Shown piece after piece: positions 1-8,301 of a stretch of DNA of 64,000 nucleotides; the first letter of the stretch is position 1, and the number at the start of each line of letters is the position of its first letter. Origin of the DNA: a virus; the IMG/VR virus record IMGVR_UViG_3300027969_000058, positions 1-64,000 of that record; one strand, given 5' to 3'. The notes beneath the pieces are model-generated. The model did not search any database. It was not told the origin of the DNA and was given only the letters and a program-made list of their open reading frames with translations. The translations under genes were made by a program, and so were the position numbers.

Positions 1-65
1 TAATAGATCATTTAAAATTAGAACCTGGAAAGGTTAGACGGTTTTATGAAAATGTCAACGGTTGA
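1..65 (+). CDS. 3' end of a plus-strand gene entering from the left (partial)
   Basis: An open frame enters from the window start and closes with TGA at 63-65, giving a C-terminal tail that ends in RRFYENVNG. The composition is protein-like and the frame ends a few bases inside the 3' end of the convergent Rieske gene. Nothing can be said about function. It could be chance, because only about 20 codons are visible. Confidence 0.35.
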   Translation, partial: IDHLKLEPGKVRRFYENVNG

Positions 66-879
66 GAAACGATCTAAAATGATATTTAGATTCTTCAAGA
101 TTAGTTTGAGCAAACTCGGTTAACATTTGAGATTGTTCTTTATCTTGTGCCCAAGCTGTTTCCCATACCTGTTGATTCAATGCGTAGCTGTTTTTTAGAT
201 CAGACAAGTCTTTATATTTGTAAACCACAACTCGTGAACTATTAGTGCTGTTGGGAATAGCAACAGTAATAAAAACTGCTCCAGGTTGCCACTCTATCAT
301 AGTTTCAGGATAAACTGCTAACCATGCAGCACCGTATCCATCGTGTTTTCTTACCAGCTGCAAACTGCGATTGTCGTAGTAAACCCAGTCAACTTCACTG
401 ATGTTAGATAGTCCAATTTGGTCATAGACTCCCGCATGAATTGTGGCTATGTGATCTACATCTAAAAACAAGTCCATGATATTCTCGGGAACAGCAGAAA
501 CGAGATCAATTCTCTTTTCGACTAATTTTAGGTTAGTTAAATCTACAAACTCAAGTTCTTTGCAGGCTATGGGTGCAGTTGATAAAAACCCATTCCATTC
601 GTAGACAGGTAATTCTTCTAAAGCTGTTTCGTTTTTGCAGTAGTATTCTGTACGGCCTGACTTAATAGGAGCACCTTCTAAAGTAAAACTCCAATTATGA
701 TAGGGGCATACTCTGCTACCTATTCCCGACTTCGTTGATATAATACTCCGTTGATGCGGACATACATTAGAAATAATTTTGTATTGATTATTTGATTTTA
801 CCAATACGTACTTATTATCTAATTGTTCTATAGGCGTATAAGTGCCTTCTTCAAAATCAGTTACATGCCCTAAAAACAT
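55..879 (-). CDS. Rieske non-heme iron oxygenase
   Basis: Probable ring- or lipid-hydroxylating oxygenase using a [2Fe-2S] Rieske centre and a mononuclear iron. The N-terminal Rieske ligands are visible as C40-P-H42 and C58-x2-H61. The iron-site motif D140-x2-H143-x4-H148 follows at the start of the catalytic domain. At 274 residues it is shorter than typical alpha subunits (about 350-450), so the catalytic domain is compact. It heads a minus-strand run with a PP-loop enzyme and two desaturases, which also use activated oxygen. The reductase partner is not in view. Family call is secure; substrate unknown. Confidence 0.85.
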   Translation of the reverse strand: MFLGHVTDFEEGTYTPIEQLDNKYVLVKSNNQYKIISNVCPHQRSIISTKSGIGSRVCPYHNWSFTLEGAPIKSGRTEYYCKNETALEELPVYEWNGFLSTAPIACKELEFVDLTNLKLVEKRIDLVSAVPENIMDLFLDVDHIATIHAGVYDQIGLSNISEVDWVYYDNRSLQLVRKHDGYGAAWLAVYPETMIEWQPGAVFITVAIPNSTNSSRVVVYKYKDLSDLKNSYALNQQVWETAWAQDKEQSQMLTEFAQTNLEESKYHFRSFLNR

Positions 880-880
880 A

Positions 881-1792
881 TTATTCCAAAATTCCTAACA
901 TTTCTTCGTGTGTGCCAATGAAGGATAATTCACTGGTTCCGTATTTACGTTTAAGTTTATTTTGATATTCTCTTAATAGATACCAAACTGCATCAGGCGC
1001 TCCTATCTTAGGGCGAGGCAAACAGTTCATAATTTTAAATTTATTCTCTTCACTGGATAGTGTCATATCTCTTGCCTTAACATATGACAGTACAATTTCA
1101 GGAGTCCAACTTAAAAAATTATACGTGTGGTAACCTGGATTATGCATATCTATATAGAAATCATCTTCGTGTAATAACCAACCAGATCGTAAACTACCGT
1201 CGGGCATATAAAAGCCCTTATCCCTAACTATATCGATTAGATAATCTAATGTATGATCGGGAAAGTATTCTGGAAAGGCCTGTCCGTTAATAACTATGCC
1301 GTCATGCTTTCTTGCATATTCTGCCAAACAAATGTTCTGTGCAGGGTAAAGTTTACGTCCTTTTATTTTATCAATAAATGGTTTTACTTCGGCAAATAAT
1401 TCTAATGTAGTTATATCTTTTACAACAGGTTCAAGATTGTTTTCTTTGCACCACCTATATGCCCACCAGCTGTCGGTATAGGTTAACGGAAAGCCTGTGC
1501 CCCATACTTCATGAATAATAGGAGTAAAATCTATTTTCATTTTTTTAAGTGTTCTTGCAACAGTTTCACTATCGCAACCCCCACTCATAGGCACAAAGAT
1601 TTTTTTACCCTTGTTAATCTCGTAAAGCTCTTCTGCAACAAGTTCGCAGGCTTTATCAAAGGACAACGATACAGTTGATTTTTTTGTAAGTTTAACAGCA
1701 AAATTATCCTTAGGATTTACCCTTGTAGTATTACCATTAAAGTGGTATTTGATCCACTTATCTTTGCCAATACCGTTTAATTCTGTATCCAT
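881..1792 (-). CDS. PP-loop ATPase (asparagine-synthase-like)
   Basis: Member of the adenine-nucleotide alpha-hydrolase fold that adenylates a carboxylate, amide or tRNA base. The pyrophosphate loop SGGCDS is at residues 70-75 after a hydrophobic strand (KKIFVP). There is no N-terminal glutaminase domain, so it is not a full asparagine synthetase. It touches the desaturase gene at 1792 and lies 1 bp from the Rieske gene, suggesting one transcript. A second PP-loop gene (33030-34055) also sits beside a lipid-type gene. Substrate is unknown. Confidence 0.7.
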   Translation of the reverse strand: MDTELNGIGKDKWIKYHFNGNTTRVNPKDNFAVKLTKKSTVSLSFDKACELVAEELYEINKGKKIFVPMSGGCDSETVARTLKKMKIDFTPIIHEVWGTGFPLTYTDSWWAYRWCKENNLEPVVKDITTLELFAEVKPFIDKIKGRKLYPAQNICLAEYARKHDGIVINGQAFPEYFPDHTLDYLIDIVRDKGFYMPDGSLRSGWLLHEDDFYIDMHNPGYHTYNFLSWTPEIVLSYVKARDMTLSSEENKFKIMNCLPRPKIGAPDAVWYLLREYQNKLKRKYGTSELSFIGTHEEMLGILE

Positions 1793-2574
1793 TATTTTCT
1801 TTCATTTTTTGCAAGACGCAGTAGCATTAGTAGTTCTATTACATATCTACCCGGGTCAAACTGCCACCACTTTTGTCCTATTCTATAATCGCCGGGGCGT
1901 ACATGATGATTATTATGCCATCCTTCCCCGAATGTCAAGAGCGCCCACCACCAAACATTGTGTGACTGATCAGAATTCTTAACAACCTTTTTACCAAACT
2001 TAGGATCATGATCTATCCAATTGCTAAATCTTGATGCAATGGTATTCATGAATACTGGGATTAGGTATAGATATATAGCGATCATAGGATCAATTGCTAA
2101 TAACAGTCCAAGTGTAACTAATACTACACCTATGTAATATTCGTGTAAGAATCTATGTACCGGGTCATTAATAATATCCCTAACAATCCACTTATTAAAA
2201 TCTACGCTGTAGTCTCCTATAATTGCACCCATTGGCCCTAAGATTACTGGGCTATGTGGGTCACCGGGTTTATCTGCATGTCTGTGATGCATTTTATGCA
2301 CAAATACCCAACCAGCACTGCTACCAGTACAACCAATGTTGGCAAAGTAGCTGAACAGATACTCAAGTGGTTTCCAGAGTGTATATGATTTATGTGTAAG
2401 CAATCGATGAAATGTAACAGTAATTCCGAGACAGGTTATTAAAAAATATCCAAATAGCGACAGTAACCAGTATTCAATACTTGCCGGATTAAGTAATGCC
2501 CATAGGGTTACACAACCAGCTGTCAGTTGCATTATTATAAAAAACCATTCCCTTGGGTACAAATACTTTTTCAT
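1792..2574 (-). CDS. Membrane fatty-acid desaturase (paralogue 1)
   Basis: Integral-membrane di-iron desaturase of the acyl-CoA/acyl-lipid delta-9 type. The three histidine boxes are intact: HRLLTH (56-61), HKMHH (93-97) and HNNHH (about 220-224). Hydrophobic stretches flank the first box and lie between boxes two and three, as in DesC-type enzymes. Length (260) is near that of short bacterial members. Its start overlaps the end of the next desaturase (2571-2574, ATGA-type overlap), so the two are translationally coupled. Confidence 0.92.
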   Translation of the reverse strand: MKKYLYPREWFFIIMQLTAGCVTLWALLNPASIEYWLLSLFGYFLITCLGITVTFHRLLTHKSYTLWKPLEYLFSYFANIGCTGSSAGWVFVHKMHHRHADKPGDPHSPVILGPMGAIIGDYSVDFNKWIVRDIINDPVHRFLHEYYIGVVLVTLGLLLAIDPMIAIYLYLIPVFMNTIASRFSNWIDHDPKFGKKVVKNSDQSHNVWWWALLTFGEGWHNNHHVRPGDYRIGQKWWQFDPGRYVIELLMLLRLAKNERK

Positions 2575-3332
2575 TTTTTAATCATCCTAATAATACTTCC
2601 AGCAGGATCAAACTCCCACCATTGTGTCTGTGTAGATATTGCGCCTGGATTCCCATGGTGATTGTTATGCCATGCTTCTCCTAATATTGCAGGAAATAAC
2701 CATTTATTATTTCTACTACTATCCTTTGTATTAAAATTCCTATAACCGTGCATATGTCCAAAATAATTAAAATTATACTGACTTATCTGGATTAATAATA
2801 TAGGTACTACCCAACCAAAGTATAAAATTTTAAGATCAATGACTGCCAGCAATACTACAAATAAGAGAATAATTGCCATGTACCATTTGTGTAAAAACAA
2901 ATGCACCGGTGTCATTAGATCCTTTACTACAAATATCTTCATAGTTTCTGATTCTTGAGGTCGGCCTGCACGGAAGGCAAATAAGTTATAACCAGTATGT
3001 TTAGGACTATGTGTATCTTTCTCAGTATCTGAATATGCATGATGTTGTCGATGAATGTAAACCCATCCTAATGGACTGCCTCTACCAGCTAATATTGATA
3101 ATACAGTGAAACTCCATTTTATAAACGGATGACCAAATTCAAAGGATTTGTGCGAATAGTAACGGTGAAGTGTTATCCATATACCTAATATGTTAAAAAT
3201 ATAAAACATTAAACCAACTGTAGCAACGTTTGTCCAAGTAATTGTATCTAAATAAAAAATGCCTGTAATAGTTACCATCGTTGAACACAATGTCAGCAGG
3301 TTAAGATTTTTTAATGTAGAACCAAATATCAT
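2571..3332 (-). CDS. Membrane fatty-acid desaturase (paralogue 2)
   Basis: Second member of the tandem desaturase pair. Histidine boxes are HRYYSH (56-61), HRQHH (94-98) and HNNHH (about 222-226), so the di-iron site is complete. The sequence differs substantially from paralogue 1 outside these boxes, which suggests distinct substrate or position specificity rather than a recent duplication. It is the first gene of the Rieske/PP-loop/desaturase run; an AT-rich gap of 59 bp separates it from the GNAT-like gene upstream. Confidence 0.92.
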   Translation of the reverse strand: MIFGSTLKNLNLLTLCSTMVTITGIFYLDTITWTNVATVGLMFYIFNILGIWITLHRYYSHKSFEFGHPFIKWSFTVLSILAGRGSPLGWVYIHRQHHAYSDTEKDTHSPKHTGYNLFAFRAGRPQESETMKIFVVKDLMTPVHLFLHKWYMAIILLFVVLLAVIDLKILYFGWVVPILLIQISQYNFNYFGHMHGYRNFNTKDSSRNNKWLFPAILGEAWHNNHHGNPGAISTQTQWWEFDPAGSIIRMIKK

Positions 3333-3391
3333 TTAGCAGCCTCAAAATAGGAGTTGTAGTAGTATTTATCTACTATTACAGCTATGTGTTT

Positions 3392-4066
3392 TTAAGTTAG
3401 TTTTTGTAATTTTGTATTTTTTTCTGTATGGGATCTAATTAATTCCCAATCAAATTTGTATGCTTCGTCAATCCGGTGTCCTATTGCCCATTGCGTTATT
3501 CCGTTAATCTCAATAGGAAACGGCACGTCTACTACTCCATTATGGAAAAACTTTTCTATAGTCCTGTTTTTTTGATGGCCAACTCCGTTCCTTTTAATAA
3601 TATTTAACAGTCTCCTATTGTACTTGTTGACTGTAATAATTATCATTTTATAATTATTTCGTGTTGCCCATGCTAATTGAGCAGGCCATAAAATGTCACC
3701 AAGAAAATGGTATCCTCGATATTCTTTGTTAACAAATGACCTAACAGATCCTAAGGCAATCTCAGGACAAAATTCAGAACGATGAATGCCGGATCCAGCA
3801 ATTATAGCATTATTTTTCTCTAAAAAATAGTATTGTCCATTTCCCTTGTAAAATCTTTTTTTATTCCAAAGGATGTTTGCCAACGTTTCGTTTCGTTCCA
3901 GCCAATTTAATGCACCCATATTATAGGCAGCAGGACTGCCCTTATCTGGATTAGGATGCGACTCAATTGATATTTCCTCGCACCATGGAATTACCTTAGT
4001 CTTAATGTAGTGACCAGGCGCATTCAATTTAGTAAACGGGACAATTTTGTATTCTTTATTTTCCAT
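3392..4066 (-). CDS. GNAT-fold acyltransferase-like protein
   Basis: A 224-residue protein with a GNAT-like pattern: a central strand (YYFLEKNNAIIAGSGI), a polar stretch, then LGDILWPAQLAWATRNNYKMIIITVNKYN, which resembles the helix and strand holding the acyl-CoA pyrophosphate. The canonical Q/RxxGxG/A loop is not clear. A related protein is at 7002-7649. It is divergent from the plus-strand gene at 4096. Acyl transfer is an inference from fold-level resemblance. Confidence 0.45.
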   Translation of the reverse strand: MENKEYKIVPFTKLNAPGHYIKTKVIPWCEEISIESHPNPDKGSPAAYNMGALNWLERNETLANILWNKKRFYKGNGQYYFLEKNNAIIAGSGIHRSEFCPEIALGSVRSFVNKEYRGYHFLGDILWPAQLAWATRNNYKMIIITVNKYNRRLLNIIKRNGVGHQKNRTIEKFFHNGVVDVPFPIEINGITQWAIGHRIDEAYKFDWELIRSHTEKNTKLQKLT

Positions 4067-4095
4067 ACATGTTATATATCTAACTAAATAGTTGC

Positions 4096-4605
4096 ATGGA
4101 AACTATCAGAGTATTAGAAGTCTTCAACGAGCTTGAAGCACTTAAAAAAGAAGTAATGGATATATACTTGGTGCATAAGAATCAAGAAAATCAAGTCATT
4201 CTACAAACTAATGTAGAAGGAGTTGAGGACTGGCACACTGGTGTTGGCCAAGTAGAACATCTTGAAAACAAATTAGAAAATGATTATGTTCATATTCAGC
4301 CGAGTCTTCGGGGCTCGTTGCTTGAAAAGTATATTACAAAGTACGGCGGGTTTAGAACTCGAATTATGGGAATGTCTACTAAGAGTAGCTACAGCGTACA
4401 CAGCGATTTTACTTCGCGTATTCATATTCCTATAGTTACAAACTTTCACTCTTGGATGATTTGGCCCCATCTACACAAATGTCATCACTTGAGAGAAGGT
4501 GTAATTTATTGGACTGACACAACAAAGAAGCATACAGCAATCAATGGCTCATTAACTGATGAGCGTATACATGTTGTTATGTGCGTCGATTACCCACCAG
4601 CATAA
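4096..4605 (+). CDS. 2OG-Fe(II) oxygenase, Asp/Asn hydroxylase-like
   Basis: Small double-stranded beta-helix oxygenase expected to use 2-oxoglutarate, Fe(II) and O2. The iron ligands appear as HSD in the VHSDFTSRIHIPI segment and a distal His in KKHTAING, followed by an Arg (ERIH) placed to bind 2-oxoglutarate. Length (169) fits the minimal fold. Its 3' end overlaps the convergent methyltransferase gene by about 28 bp. Substrate unknown; one of about eleven such proteins in this window. Confidence 0.75.
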   Translation: METIRVLEVFNELEALKKEVMDIYLVHKNQENQVILQTNVEGVEDWHTGVGQVEHLENKLENDYVHIQPSLRGSLLEKYITKYGGFRTRIMGMSTKSSYSVHSDFTSRIHIPIVTNFHSWMIWPHLHKCHHLREGVIYWTDTTKKHTAINGSLTDERIHVVMCVDYPPA

Positions 4606-5203
4606 ATCTTGAATATGATCCAAGATTAAGCTCGCCTGTAAAGTTGAGCTCCATTGGATATTTAGAAGACATCTCCTCGACTGATTCACATGTATTAACA
4701 TGATCGTATCCTTCGAGATTATTACTGTGTAAAACAATTTTTGCACTTGCAGGAATGCGCTCATACCAGGAGTTATCGGCGATATGCTCGCAACTGGTGT
4801 TAATAATTAAATCGTAGCCGCTAAGATCGATAGCATTAACATCTTCCGATAGATGTTTAAAGTTAGGATTTTTTCTATTCAAGTGTATTGCTAATTTTTC
4901 TAATCTTGAATCGGGATCGGTTTCTGTAATATTACTGAAACCTAATTTAAAAAGACAATAGCTGGTAAATCCTAACCAAGACCCTACTACCAGTACTCGA
5001 CTATTGCTGTCCAAGTTTAGTTCCTTAATTTTACTCATCATCCATGCCTTACTCTGCATCTGTTTAGTTCGGAATGCATCTCGTATTTCCTCAAGTGTAA
5101 CAATAGAAAATGCTTCTCTATCGTAAAGTGCATTCATCACTTCGGGGATGTGTCGAGTTACTGACGAGAAGTTTACGTCTTTACCTTCAATTTTTTCAAT
5201 CAT
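4577..5203 (-). CDS. Class I SAM-dependent methyltransferase
   Basis: Rossmann-type methyltransferase. Motif I is degenerate (VLVVGSWLGFTSYCL), followed by an acidic strand end (ITETDPD), a further strand (KHLSEDVNAIDL) and motif-IV-like YDLIINTSCEH. The start chosen is the ATG that overlaps the stop of the small membrane-protein gene upstream and has AAAGG upstream; a longer reading adds eight residues. No substrate domain is evident. Grouped with GNAT and glycosyltransferase-like genes. Confidence 0.72.
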   Translation of the reverse strand: MIEKIEGKDVNFSSVTRHIPEVMNALYDREAFSIVTLEEIRDAFRTKQMQSKAWMMSKIKELNLDSNSRVLVVGSWLGFTSYCLFKLGFSNITETDPDSRLEKLAIHLNRKNPNFKHLSEDVNAIDLSGYDLIINTSCEHIADNSWYERIPASAKIVLHSNNLEGYDHVNTCESVEEMSSKYPMELNFTGELNLGSYSRFMLVGNRRT

Positions 5204-5390
5204 GTTTAAACTGCCTTTCGGTTCCATCTACAATTTTCTTAGCCAAGTTATATGGCGTATACTTAAACAAAAATGGAAATACGCTGTGTATAATCCCAGT
5301 TACAACTATACCAATTGCTATTAAATTAAAATAGCTGGCATACATCAAATGTTTGAAATAAGTTGTCTTTGCGTCTTTAAGATGCCCCAT
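5196..5390 (-). CDS. Small membrane protein, DUF6356-like
   Basis: A 64-residue protein with one hydrophobic helix (residues about 17-42), a leading KxxYFKHLMYA segment and IHSVFPFLFKYTP after the helix. This pattern resembles the DUF6356 small membrane proteins as I remember them; the match is from memory. It overlaps its upstream neighbour by 14 bp and its downstream methyltransferase by 8 bp, indicating coupled translation. Confidence 0.55.
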   Translation of the reverse strand: MGHLKDAKTTYFKHLMYASYFNLIAIGIVVTGIIHSVFPFLFKYTPYNLAKKIVDGTERQFKHD

Positions 5391-6084
5391 GTTTACCCTT
5401 AAAATATTTTTCGAGCCACGTGTAATTGTTTATCTTATACAGCTCTGTTAAATTGTTATCAAATTTTTCAACGTATTCTTTAGCGTCAACGTATCCTTGA
5501 TATGCCCAGATTGCATTTAATTCTGTTATATGCTCGCAGGCCTTCCATTGATCAATATATACATCTATGTTTTTAGCATTTGGTCTGGATCGAAATATCA
5601 CGCTCATCAATTTAACACAGTGTCTAAAAGCAGTCTTCCATGCGTCATACGGGGTCTTATTATAGATTGTGTCTGAATATGCTTGATCAATAACCATTTT
5701 GGTTTGTGTTGCGTTTAGACTGAAATCGCCCTTACTCATATCTCGATTTACAATGCTGCCTTTCCTCCATAATTTAACTCCGCCTAATAAGGTTAAATTT
5801 TTGTGTAACGGATCGTTAGCTTTGAACATTAATAAATCACTATTAATTTGTTCATGATATTCTAAAGTATGAGTAAGCCAATTATCTCCGTCAACTGTCC
5901 AAAAGAATTCAGTTTGACATAGATCATCACAAAGCAAATGGACTTTGTCTATGCCCGTTATGCCGTGCAATCTCACTGCATCTGGATGCAGTTCTTTTGT
6001 ACGTTGCCAGTTTATTTCACTGTTGCTTTCTTTGAAACTAATAAAAAATACGTCCACTGTAATACCTATAAATATTTCGCTCAT
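5377..6084 (-). CDS. Glycosyltransferase-like protein
   Basis: About 235 residues with a nucleotide-sugar-transferase flavour: an N-terminal strand (FIGITVDVFFISF), then FFWTVDGDN, which resembles the DxD metal/sugar-nucleotide motif, and LLGGVKLWRKGSI downstream. The start used is the ATG at 6084, which shares two bases with the divergent plus-strand start at 6083; an upstream GTG would add eight residues. Exact family not recognised. Confidence 0.4.
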   Translation of the reverse strand: MSEIFIGITVDVFFISFKESNSEINWQRTKELHPDAVRLHGITGIDKVHLLCDDLCQTEFFWTVDGDNWLTHTLEYHEQINSDLLMFKANDPLHKNLTLLGGVKLWRKGSIVNRDMSKGDFSLNATQTKMVIDQAYSDTIYNKTPYDAWKTAFRHCVKLMSVIFRSRPNAKNIDVYIDQWKACEHITELNAIWAYQGYVDAKEYVEKFDNNLTELYKINNYTWLEKYFKGKHGAS

Positions 6085-7021
6085 GCTATTTAAGACCTTT
6101 ACTTCCACTGTTCAAAAATATTCTCATAAATTAGCCATTAATAATCTAACTTACCAACAGTTATATGATATGGTCATTGAACGAGAGTATGTACCAGTAA
6201 GCTACGCTACCGATTGGACTGTATTACTTGACGTTCTTAAGGCTGCAAGTTTAAATAAAGCCGTGGCTATTATGCCTAAGTTTAAAAGAGAATTAGTACA
6301 ACTACCAGTTACGTTGCCCGACGAATTTGGAATCACATTGTTTAGTAGTGGCAGTAGTTCAGGTATTCGAAAACAACTCTTTATGCCCGAACGAATGATT
6401 ATGGCTAATGCAAAGAATGCTGTAGAATGCCAGCAGATTACTGATCAGGATCGCATACTAACTGTATGCTCTCTAAATCATACAGGCGGATTAAGTGCCC
6501 AAACTATTGCAGGGTTGCTCTGCGGTGCATACAATCTTATAGAGCAGTTCAATGCATTTAACTTTTTTAAATTACTACAGCAACATAATATCACCGTTAC
6601 ACATCTAATTCCGGTACATATAGATGCGTTGATCAAAGTCAACTCAGAGTTAGCCATACCCAATCTACGTTTAACAGTTGCAGGCAGTGACTGTGTACAT
6701 AAGTATCATGTAGAATTTTGGATTAATCGTGGAGTAAATTTTATAATGAATTACGGAATGACTGAAGCAGGGCCTATCATTATTAATCACAAATTTGCAC
6801 AGGGTGATGAGTTAACAGTATTTGATCAAGGTGTACCGCTTGGCGATACCTGCTGGGCTGATACTAAAATTGTTAACGGAGAATTATTCTTAAAAGGCAA
6901 CAGTGTGATCATAGGTGACACATGGTTACCAACAGGCGACTGCGTTGAGTTATGGAATAATTGGTATATCTACAAAGGTAGAAAAAGCGCAGGCTGCAAG
7001 ATTATTCCAAAGGCCTACTAA
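6083..7021 (+). CDS. AMP-forming acyl ligase (compact, MenE/FadD-like)
   Basis: ANL-superfamily adenylating enzyme expected to activate a carboxylate as acyl-AMP/acyl-CoA. Visible motifs: A3 loop SSGSSSG (88-94), A5 YGMTE (224-228), A7 TGD (284-286) and a C-terminal YKGRKSAGCKI hinge-like region. At 312 residues it lacks much of the usual N-terminal half and most of the C-terminal lid, resembling the shortest MenE-type ligases. Start 6083 is chosen because it leaves a natural N-terminus (AINNLTYQQLY). Together with the ketoacyl synthase and desaturases it suggests fatty-acid chemistry. Confidence 0.75.
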   Translation: MLFKTFTSTVQKYSHKLAINNLTYQQLYDMVIEREYVPVSYATDWTVLLDVLKAASLNKAVAIMPKFKRELVQLPVTLPDEFGITLFSSGSSSGIRKQLFMPERMIMANAKNAVECQQITDQDRILTVCSLNHTGGLSAQTIAGLLCGAYNLIEQFNAFNFFKLLQQHNITVTHLIPVHIDALIKVNSELAIPNLRLTVAGSDCVHKYHVEFWINRGVNFIMNYGMTEAGPIIINHKFAQGDELTVFDQGVPLGDTCWADTKIVNGELFLKGNSVIIGDTWLPTGDCVELWNNWYIYKGRKSAGCKIIPKAY

Positions 7022-7649
7022 CAAATCCATTCTTAATCATATTGTAATATTCATCGTCGAGCCCTATGCCTAATCGCTCTCGAGATGAATGAAATGCGCA
7101 TAATGCACTGTGATACTGAGTTAAATTAATTCTCCACAAAGTTTGTGGTATATGATAAACAATTGATTCTCTGTGAAATTTAACAATGTCTCTTTTTTCA
7201 AGCAGTTGTAATGCACGGTGGGTACGTTTCATTTTCCCGCTAACATCATGATCTCCGTGGCTTGTAGTTATTAACCAATCTTTACAGTTGTTATCTAATG
7301 CATACTGGATCTGATAAGGTAGTAAAATACTAAAAGGTACACTGTTCATATGATTCTTACTCAGCCCCGGAATCAAGTGATCATATTCGGGTAGTGTAGC
7401 ACTCCTAAACAAACATCGCACTGTGGTATAGTTTCTATCAGCGTCGGGCCATTTATGGCAACCGCTGACTGAAGCAAGGTTGCCGTCGACTAACAATCCC
7501 CAAAATTCAGGAGGATGCGCCATATCTTGATGCCCGTTGAACTTCATCTTTGCTGGTGAGGTATTGTTAGAAAAGCCTGCCAGCCTTGCTTTGTCGCAGA
7601 ACTTAACCAACAGTTCTATATTTTCATTGTTTAGTTTTATAACTTGCAT
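7002..7649 (-). CDS. GNAT-fold acyltransferase-like protein
   Basis: About 215 residues from the ATG at 7649 (MQVIKLNNENIELLVKFC). Central strands WGLLVDGNLASVSGCHKWP and CLFRSATLPEY precede a helix-strand unit (LPYQIQYALDNNCKDWLITTS), similar in layout to the protein at 3392-4066. A CoA loop is not clear. The upstream 100 bp could extend the frame by 33 hydrophobic residues, but these look like intergenic translation. Converges with the acyl ligase, overlapping it by 20 bp. Confidence 0.4.
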   Translation of the reverse strand: MQVIKLNNENIELLVKFCDKARLAGFSNNTSPAKMKFNGHQDMAHPPEFWGLLVDGNLASVSGCHKWPDADRNYTTVRCLFRSATLPEYDHLIPGLSKNHMNSVPFSILLPYQIQYALDNNCKDWLITTSHGDHDVSGKMKRTHRALQLLEKRDIVKFHRESIVYHIPQTLWRINLTQYHSALCAFHSSRERLGIGLDDEYYNMIKNGFVSRPLE

Positions 7650-7751
7650 GTGCATATAAATAGGATCACTATAGTATTTTAGCATAATTTGTGGGAGAAG
7701 TAAAGTCTTTACCCAAAAAAAATTTAGATAAATATTTTTAAGGAACACAAC

Positions 7752-8297
7752 ATGTATAAAACATTTAACATTGATTACAACAAAGAATTATTATTGGCAT
7801 TATATAACGAACATAAGTCTGGAGACTCGGCTACAAAAGGTGGTTTCCTTGAACTTGATTTTGATGAAATTTTAGAAAATGCTGAAATATTACGATTGTT
7901 TGATATTTTAGAAATCTTTGGTGCACCGCATACGGGCACTGTTGCATTCAATTCTGTAGTTAATACAAGCGGCCCACATATATTTCCGGCGTGTAATGGG
8001 ATGGTTATTTTTCCAATTGTTGGTTCGTTCATCACTAAATTTTATTCGTATAAAGTTCCGTTGGTTCGAGGGCGACCGGCATTGATGGGGCCAATGCAAG
8101 ACCCAATCGAACACTTAGCATTGATGGATTCGTTTGTCGATGAAGTAGTAGTTGATAAGCCCACTGTTATTGACGGACTGTGTCCACATCAAGATTGTAA
8201 AATTGACGGCGAAGAATGCATATTTTTGTGTTTTAAAATACCTATGCATATTGATTGGAATACTATAACAGCGTTTGTCGATTCGTTAGAAGGTTAA
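7752..8297 (+). CDS. Unrecognised protein, possible beta-helix/cupin fold
   Basis: A 181-residue protein preceded by a good ribosome site (AAGGA, 7 bases from ATG). The middle (TSGPHIFPACNGMVIFPIVGSF) has a strand-rich pattern and a His typical of beta-helix oxygenases or cupins. A later CPHQDC and HIDWNT could add metal ligands, but no clean HxD...H set is visible. It starts a plus-strand operon (four bases to the nitroreductase gene, then an oxygenase). Confidence 0.5.
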   Translation: MYKTFNIDYNKELLLALYNEHKSGDSATKGGFLELDFDEILENAEILRLFDILEIFGAPHTGTVAFNSVVNTSGPHIFPACNGMVIFPIVGSFITKFYSYKVPLVRGRPALMGPMQDPIEHLALMDSFVDEVVVDKPTVIDGLCPHQDCKIDGEECIFLCFKIPMHIDWNTITAFVDSLEG

Positions 8298-8301
8298 ACT
8301 T

